NCBI RefSeq assembly: GCF_910594005.1
Contig: NC_057835.1
Coordinates: 50,616,001-50,680,000, forward strand
DNA length: 64,000 bases
Direction of reading: 5' to 3'
Origin: Cervus elaphus
Taxonomy: Eukaryota > Chordata > Mammalia > Artiodactyla > Cervidae
A program made the position numbers and the translations under genes. Under the pieces are notes generated by a model that was given only the letters and a program-made list of their open reading frames with translations, did not search any database and was not told where the DNA came from. Below, piece by piece: positions 57,286-64,000 of this stretch; position 1 is the stretch's first letter; each line of letters opens with the position of its first letter.

Positions 57286-59427
57286 TGCCAGAACTGAACT
57301 TTTTACAAAAGAGTTTCACTTACTTTGTAACAAAGAGATTCATCTCCATGAATCCTTGAGAAAACTTTGTCCCGCCTCCCCATTTGTCTTGATTTGCCTA
57401 GCCATGAAGAACTCAAACAGGAACGCCAAGAAAACAGTGTCTAGGTCATTTATTGGCAGCGATGGTTTTTGGTTTTCTGCTTCCTGCTACTCACCCTTCA
57501 GCTTCTCCAAAGACAGCCAGTGAGTTCTGGCATTTTCTCTTCTTTCCCACTTGCTCTGATGCTCTGTGATTGAAACTAGCAGCTCCATGGTGACCAGAAA
57601 AAACAAACGAGCCCATACCAGCCCTGTAAGCACTTACTGAACAGATTTTAAAAAAGAGTGAACTCAGTATAGCTCCAGGATTCCATCTGGAAATGAGCAC
57701 TGATAGAAATCTTAGGCGCACGTCCTGCCTGCCTTTCACCCAAGGACTCTGCTGCACCAGGCACTGTGCAGTTGCTCAGGACTGCTGTCAGAAACATGTG
57801 AGCGTTTTGCCATTATGATGCTTATTTTACTCATGGAAACTCCCAGGCTTACAGACAGAGAATTAGAGGCACAAATTCCCATCTTAGGATCAGTCAACTG
57901 CAGAGTAGAATTAGAAGAACATTCTTGTTTAAAAATCTGCCCAGTTAGAAAGAGTTTTTTTTTTTTTTTTTTTTTTTATGGTTTTGAGAATCTAGATTTG
58001 ACTTAAGAGAATTTTGAAGTCTCACCTAGAAGAGCAAGGAAATGCAAAAGCCTGTTTAGAATATTATATTAATTTGCATCCTTATTCAGTGGAGAAAAGT
58101 CATGCCTCAGAATAAAAACACCACTGTATCCCATTTTTATTGAATAAATAAAATCATTCCTATTAGCCAGAGAGCACATGTACATGAAACACAGAACATG
58201 CAAAGCTTAGGACCTTTCTTAAAGAGAGAGAATAAATAATTAACTGATGTATTCTGGAACTATACTTAAAGGGAGTAAGATAGGACCCTTTCTATAGATA
58301 CAGATAGAGGTGGTTTACTCAATTCATCAGCTGAATTGCTAGAAATATATATCTAAGAATAAACAAGGGATTTTGAAATATTAAGGCATCCACCAATCTA
58401 CTGTCTTGGTACACTTTTAAGAAGATAACTTTGATTTTTTAGTGCTGTTTTTACAATTTTCTGGAGATAAATTCAGATTTCAAGATTCCAAATTTTCCTG
58501 GGCTCCGGAAAGCCTCCCAGTGGCCTGACAAAAGATGGGCAGAAGAATTAGATAATCTTATGATACCACTGGGGACTAGACTTAAAGGACTAAGTTCTAG
58601 AAGATGAGAGGGATAACTAAATATTATGCTTTTAGGGTGTTTACTGTGTTTAATAATGAATTGAATGAAATCAAATAACATATTAATGATTCCTTTTCTC
58701 TTACCTTGGAATAAAATACCCACATTTTAAAAATTTCCCAGGTTCAAGTAAAATTGTTTTCCTCTTCCTGCCATTAAGTTAAAAATCCTGAAACTGCAAG
58801 AGACTCATGCACTTAGTGGAGAGGTTTCCAAACCTTTTTCATTAAGTGCTGCATCCTAAAGAAATTTTAAGTTCACAGCCCTAACAGTTGAATATTTATT
58901 TAGAAATAAACAAAGGGCAAGCAGAACAATAGAAAAATTAAAGGCGATGACAAACATTTTGCTTATTAGTGGTGCATTGTTAATGAGAATGGATGACAAC
59001 TTCCAGTAAAATATTTTTTTTGCCTCTGCCTTCTTATCAACTGTTATTGTTTTAATGACAGTGTGGCAGACAAGGAGATCATGTAAAGAACAGGGGTGTG
59101 CCAGTGCTGTCACTTTCTTGAACTTGTGCCTTTTAAATACCAAATTAAACCCATAGTTTCTTTGCAAGCATTCTCTCAAACCACGTTTTTTGTGTGTGTG
59201 AACTCTTGTTGAAAATAAAATAACAATTCATAAATACTTTTAATACATAGCTAGCAAACACGGGAGGTGCCGTATCAACCCTTCCACACTGTGGACACTC
59301 CATTCTGTTCCAGAATCCATATGGTGATTTTTCCTATGTGGTCAGTGAGTGGCAGTGCACAGATTAATAAGAAGATGAATGTCTAGCCATCCTTTAAGTA
59401 TGATTATTGTTGTATAATATAATTCTA
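57286..59427. other. 2.1-kb stretch without recognised repeats
   Basis: A 23-base T run lies at 57955-57977. A 107-codon minus-strand open frame (58,856-59,179) has a hydrophobic segment near its C-terminal end but no family I recognise, and the frame begins without an ATG supported by context. Confidence 0.4.
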
Positions 59428-59751
59428 TTTATTTATTTTTGGCTGTGTGGGTCTTCATTGTTGTGCAGGCTTTTCTCTGGTCAGTGGGAGCAGGGGCTAT
59501 TCTTCATTGCAGCGCACAGGCTTGTCTTTGAGGTGGCCTCCCTTGTTGCACAGGCTCTCGGTCCTGGGGGCTTCAACAGTTGTGGCATGTGGTCCCAATA
59601 GTTGTGGTTCCTGGACTGAGCCCAGGCTTGACAGGTGTGGCTCATGGGCTTAGTTGCTCACGGCATGTGCGATCCTCCTGGACCAGGGATCGAACCCAAG
59701 TCTCCTGCAGTGGCAGGCAGATTCTTTATCACTGAGCCCCTGGGGAAGCCC
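59428..59751 (-). mobile_element. CHR-2-type cetartiodactyl SINE, full length, antisense
   Basis: ttggctgtgtgggtcttcat and gggagcaggggctattcttc open it, agttgtggcatgtggtccca and ggaccagggatcgaacccaa follow, and actgagcccctggggaagcc ends it. At ~324 bp it is the longest SINE in the window. The CpG sites of the family consensus are mostly decayed to TG/CA, as expected for age. Confidence 0.85.
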
Positions 59752-59954
59752 CATATTTAAATATTATTAAAGCTTAATTTATTCTCTTTTTAAAGATTTT
59801 ATGTGTGTATATATGTATATTAGTGTAAGTTCATATATTTCCATCCCACATCTCAACACATATACCCATTCTGAGTTTCAGACTTTGGAGTTCAGTCACC
59901 AAATGTAACAAAAGTAATGACATTGGTAGCAGTGTAGATAAAAAGCATAACCCC

Positions 59955-60140
59955 TCTTTAATGAGCATATACTAACTGCCAAGCCCTGAGCTAGCAATTA
60001 CAGATACTCAAGTTTTACAATGTCCCCAAGCAATGTACTTTTCCCCTCTATAGTTTATAGAGTAAGAGAAACTGAGGCTTAAAAATGGGAAAATTAGTCC
60101 GAGAGTAGTTGAGTATTTTAATGAAGATCATACAGTTTTT
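59955..60140 (-). mobile_element. MIR SINE, antisense, diverged
   Basis: gccaagccctgagctagcaa, then gagaaactgaggcttaaaaa and gatcatacagtttttagtgg follow antisense MIR. Confidence 0.6.
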
Positions 60141-61534
60141 AGTGGCACAGTGGGGCAAAGGAGAATTTAGCAGGGAATATGCTTCTTCCCTATATAGGAC
60201 TCTCTTCAATGAAGGGTCAGCTTTATACAGTGTCTGAGTTAGGAATCCTGATCCTTCAAAATCTGCTGAGATACCTGTTGCTTTTGGAAATTTTTTTTTA
60301 TCAGAGATTAAACTTTTCCTTTCACAATTAAAGAAAAAGTAACATCCAGACTGACTCATTTGTATCAGCATGTAAATGGGGACCATCTGATTCCATGTAC
60401 CATTGAGAAAAGTGGGAAAGGAGGGGACCAGCAGGCTCTTTAATGGGTACAGAAATTTGAAGAAAGTATCAGAACTCTAAGGGAACAAAAGTGGGAGATT
60501 TGGATGCCTGAATACCATCCTGTTTAATTTTCACTTTTGCCTCAAGCCAGGTCTACAAAGAAGATACATCGTAAATTTGATGTCCTTTTATATTTCCATT
60601 GACTTGCCCTGTGTTATTTGTCTTTCTGTGTAAACCTTTTATCACCCTGGATGAATGACTCTTCTATTTCCTTTCAGAAAAGGCCCTCAGCCTGCTGGGT
60701 CCTGTGGTTCTGTGGTTTCTCCACTGTGTTTTCATCAGACTCCTCTCGCCCTTTTTGTCCCCTTGTCATCTGTCCATGGGAGGGAAGGGTTCTTCTAATT
60801 TTAGATTGAAATTAATTTACATTTCCCACAAACCTGATGCTTGTCTCACTTCTCTTATAAATTATTTACACTGGAAAGGCTGAATCATGAAACTGAAGCT
60901 AAAAATAATGTAATTTTCATGTGTTGATTTTAAAATGAATGCATAGGTCATATTCTACTCACTACATTTTTCTTTTTTTGGTCTCAGTTTGCCTTTGCTC
61001 ATGTGACTCCATGGCCTTTGTCCATGGTAGGAGGGGATATGGCACTCTTCACATTCATTGACCAGTCATAGTCACTTTTTAAATTCAACAACTGGTCTTT
61101 AGATGGTCTACTATAGGCCAGTACCTAGTAGAGTTTGTGGAGGTTATATAAAAGAAAGGTTAAACTTGCTGCATTCCTAAAGTTTTCTAGAGGTGATGAT
61201 AGATAAGACCATCATATAACAGAGAGCAAAGTTAGCTGAGGGCCAAAGAAGGGGACAAAGTTCTGGGTTTTGCAGAAGGGAACAATGACATTTGAATGGG
61301 AAGATTAGATGAAGGTAGCATGGATACACTAGAGGTATCTGTGGCCCTGGCTACCCAGCTCTCCATAGCTCCCCGAAAATGCAAAGGGCCACCCTCTTCT
61401 ACATAGTAACCCCGGCCCTTTGTCTGAGGAAGTTGATCTAAATGAGGACACCTGATCCAAGCTAGAGCCATAAGCATCCCCACTTCCAAAAGTTTGTAAT
61501 TTTGAACTGAACCACAGAAGAAGGGGAACCATGT
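60141..61534. other. unassigned non-coding DNA
   Basis: No repeat or exon recognised. The 112-codon minus-strand open frame at 60,048-60,386 partly overlaps the MIR and is not a credible gene. Confidence 0.45.
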
Positions 61535-61800
61535 AATCCTGAGATTGTTTAAGTACTTGGGTTCTCATTCCAGCTTGACTGAATTCAATGCCTTTCCCTG
61601 TCACTGACTAGCTGTGTTGTCTTGGGAAATCTATGTAAACTCTTTGTCTTGAGTTTTGTTATGAAGACATGAAAAGTAATGTGAGCTTTCTCATACAACT
61701 ACTATGAAATGTACATGAGGAAATTTAAAGTGTAACATGCTGCATATTGAGTAGATAATGAAGCTCTTAAGATTATTATGGCTGCCATTGTTATTATTAA
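61535..61800 (+). mobile_element. MIR SINE, sense, near full length
   Basis: gtacttgggttctcattcca (B-box region), gtcactgactagctgtgttg, tcttgggaaatctatgtaaa and a 3' end with gattattatggctgcc-like text follow sense MIR. Confidence 0.65.
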
Positions 61801-61820
61801 AGAGATACCACATGAATTGG

Positions 61821-62028
61821 AAAGCCCCAGGTAGCTCAATGGTAAAGAGTCTGCCTATAATGCTTAAGATGTGGGTTCGATCCCTAAGTCTGGAAGACCC
61901 CTGGAGAAGGAAATGGCAACCTACTTCAGTATTCTTGCCTGGGAAATCCCATGGACAGAGGAGCCTGGTTGGCTATAGTCCATGGGGTTGCAAAGAGTTG
62001 GACATGACTTAGCAACTAAACAGTGACA
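61821..62028 (+). mobile_element. Bov-tA SINE
   Basis: Head aaagccccaggtagctcaat with gtgggttcgatccctaagtc, body aggaaatggcaacctacttc, tail agcaactaaacagtgacaac. Immediately downstream of a MIR. No convincing TSD beyond a weak catga match. Confidence 0.93.
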
Positions 62029-63132
62029 ACCTCATGAGTACCCCTGTTAGATCTCTGAAGCAACCCTGGGGCCTCTTCTCATCAGGGACTGGTCAGTCAC
62101 TGGCTTCTTTAAGGGTCTCAATATCCTTCTGGGAAAAGGATTTAAAAAAAAACTTAAAAAAAAAAACACTTTTTTTTGGAAGTTATTCTGGGTTGTTTTT
62201 TGTTGTTTGAAACTGAAAAAAGAAAAAAGATCTGATAAGGTAGTATAACTTGAATTTCTTTTGCCCTTATTTTCTTTCTGTCATTATTGTTATTCCTTGT
62301 GGTCATTTTCACGACATTAAAAAAAAATTAATGTGACTTTCTCTACATTTTTGTTGTATATCCATAGGCATTAACAAAATTTGTTAACTCTGTAAATTTT
62401 GTAACACAGATGGCAAAATAAAATAAAAAAACAAAAGAAAACAAACAGATGGCTGCAGATGACCTAAATCCGTAATGGAAATTTATATGTATATAAAAAT
62501 GACCACATTCTATATATCATTCAAATTTAGAAGTTTCCTTATGCTACACTTCCATAGATGCCTTACATTATTCAAAAGGAGAATATATACAATGTTTAGA
62601 ATGATCCACACATGACTGCCTTTGAAAAGAGGTGAGGAGGTAAAGCTATATGATGAAAAATATCAGATAAAAAGTAGTTGGTTTATATATACAGGCAAAT
62701 ATATGCACACATGAAAAAGTCATCAAATTAAATCAATTCATGGCTATAACTGAGCTGTTGTTTTGAAATCAGCTCCCACAGGATTTTTATTATGCTCCCA
62801 CAGAATTTTTGCCCTAGAAAACCCACCCTCAAGAGTTAACAATAGTTACATAGAATCCTGTACCTAAAAAGCATACTCTGGTTGGATTTATATGAAATAA
62901 CACATTTTATAATTTTAATACATATTATCTAATCTTTTATAAAGAAATTACCTCCTTACTTTATGAAGTAATCCAGTTCTAGCTTTATCATACTCTGGCC
63001 TAAGTTTTTATTTTTTCCATGTTTATTTTTCTGGATCTGGCTTCAGTCTTTATCAAAGAATTAAAGTAACAACAAAAACAAACTAAGAAATTAAACCATG
63101 GGATTTACATTTATCAATGAGTGAGTGATTTA
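62029..63132. other. unassigned AT-rich DNA
   Basis: A and T runs around 62141-62177. No repeat family or gene recognised up to the BovB start. Confidence 0.45.
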
Positions 63133-64000
63133 GGTCTCAGTATGCCAGCAAATTTGGAAAACTCAGCAGTGGCCACGGGACTGGAAGAGGTCAGTTTTCA
63201 ATCCCAAAGAAAGGCAATGCCAAAGAATGCTCAAACTACCGCATAATTACACTCATCTCACATGCTAGTAAAGTAATGCTCAAAATTCTGCAAGCCAGGC
63301 TTCAACAATACGTGAACCATGAACTTCCAGATGTTCAAACTGGTTTTACAAAAGGCAGAGGAACCAGAGATCAAATTGCCAACATCTGCTGGATCATCGA
63401 AAAAGCAAGAGAGTTCCAGAAAAACATATACTTCTGCTTTATTGACTATGCCAAAGCCTTTGACTGTGTGGATCATAACAAACTGGAAAATTCTGAAAGA
63501 GATAGGAATACCAGACCATCTGACCTGCCTCTTGAGAAATCTGTATGCAGGTCAGGAAGCAACAGTTAGAACCGGACATGGAACAACAGACTGGTTCCAA
63601 ATTGGGAAAGGAGTACGTTAAGACTGTATATTGTCACCCTGCTTATTTAACTTATATGCAGAGTACATCATGAGAAATGCTGGGCTGAATGAAGCACAAG
63701 CTAGAATCGAGATTGCTGGGAGAAATATCAATAACCTCAGATATGCAGGTGACACCACCCTTATGGCAGAAAGTGAAGAAGAACAAGAGCCTCTTGATGA
63801 AAGTGAAAGAGGAGAGTGAAAAAGTTGGCTTAAAACTCAACATTCAGAAAACTAAGATCATGGCATCTGGTCCCATCACTTTATGGGAAATAGATGGGGA
63901 AACAGTGGCAGACTTTATTTTTGGGGCCTCTAAAATCACTGCAGATGGTGATTGCAGCCATGAAATTAAAAGACGCTTACTCCTTGGAAGAAAAGTTATG
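63133..64000 (+). mobile_element. BovB LINE, runs off the window end
   Basis: Starts at ggtctcagtatgccagcaaa, upstream of the reverse transcriptase, and continues through that domain and beyond it to the last base (gaagaaaagttatg). It is 5'-truncated at 63133, and the 3' part lies outside the window. Confidence 0.94.
63276..63819 (+). pseudogene. BovB reverse-transcriptase pseudogene with altered YADD
   Basis: Same RTE reverse-transcriptase region as 40648-41262, but broken. A 2-bp loss near 63,484 shifts the frame, CAA has become TAA at 63619-63621 within motif B, the catalytic motif reads YAGD instead of YADD at 63742-63753, and another 2-bp loss occurs near 63,786. Motif A (FIDYAKAFD) is intact. 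The copy is dead by several independent lesions. Confidence 0.9.

Noticed and set aside
1..64000. CRISPR array, operon, prophage or other prokaryotic system
   Set aside because: No regularly spaced direct repeats, no dense coding and no ribosome-binding-site pattern. The repeats are diagnostic of ruminant nuclear DNA.

Overview
The window is mammalian nuclear DNA from a ruminant, most likely a bovid. The diagnostic evidence is the repeats: many Bov-tA SINEs (tRNA-Glu-like head joined to a BovA body), several BovB (RTE-clade) LINE copies and BOV-A2-type BovB 3' ends, ruminant L1 3' ends, and cetartiodactyl CHR SINEs. These sit on an older layer of MIR, L2, MER5-type, MaLR-type LTR and ancient L1 (L1M) remnants. 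Repeats alone do not tell cattle from sheep, goat or another bovid. All family names come from recognising consensus-like sequence by eye, not from a library search.

I find no protein-coding exon, RNA gene, CpG island or promoter that I can support. Almost every long open frame is explained by a repeat. The window therefore reads as intergenic or deep intronic DNA.

Layout: 1-5 kb holds a BovB tail, an L1 tail with a perfect 15-bp target-site duplication (TSD), a 2-kb repeat-poor stretch, and an L2/LTR/MIR cluster. 5.4-7.3 kb is mostly unexplained and contains the longest open frame not assigned to a repeat (minus strand, 5,882-6,595). 7.3-27 kb is old MIR/L2/MLT1 DNA seeded with Bov-tA copies, including an imperfect palindrome at 10.7 kb and an L2 interrupted by both an L1 and a Bov-tA at 23.6-24.8 kb. 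27.5-28.9 kb is a BovB interrupted by an antisense L1. 31.3-31.7 kb is a tail-to-tail inverted pair of Bov-tA elements. 38.6-43.8 kb is the densest part: an ancient antisense L1 holding a Bov-tA, a BovB with an in-frame internal deletion, a 1.2-kb BovB with an open reverse-transcriptase segment, and a BovB tail. 44-53 kb holds further L1M, L2, MER5A and Bov-tA pieces plus a GC-richer block at 47.3-47.9 kb. 53-63 kb is repeat-poor. From 63.1 kb a mutated BovB runs off the window end.

Nothing here works as an operon or pathway. What can be read is insertion history: L2, MIR, MaLR and L1M first, then CHR, then BovB/Bov-tA, with a ruminant L1 inserted into at least one BovB. By my own boundaries there are about 24 BovA-containing SINE insertions and about 4.7 kb of BovB sequence.
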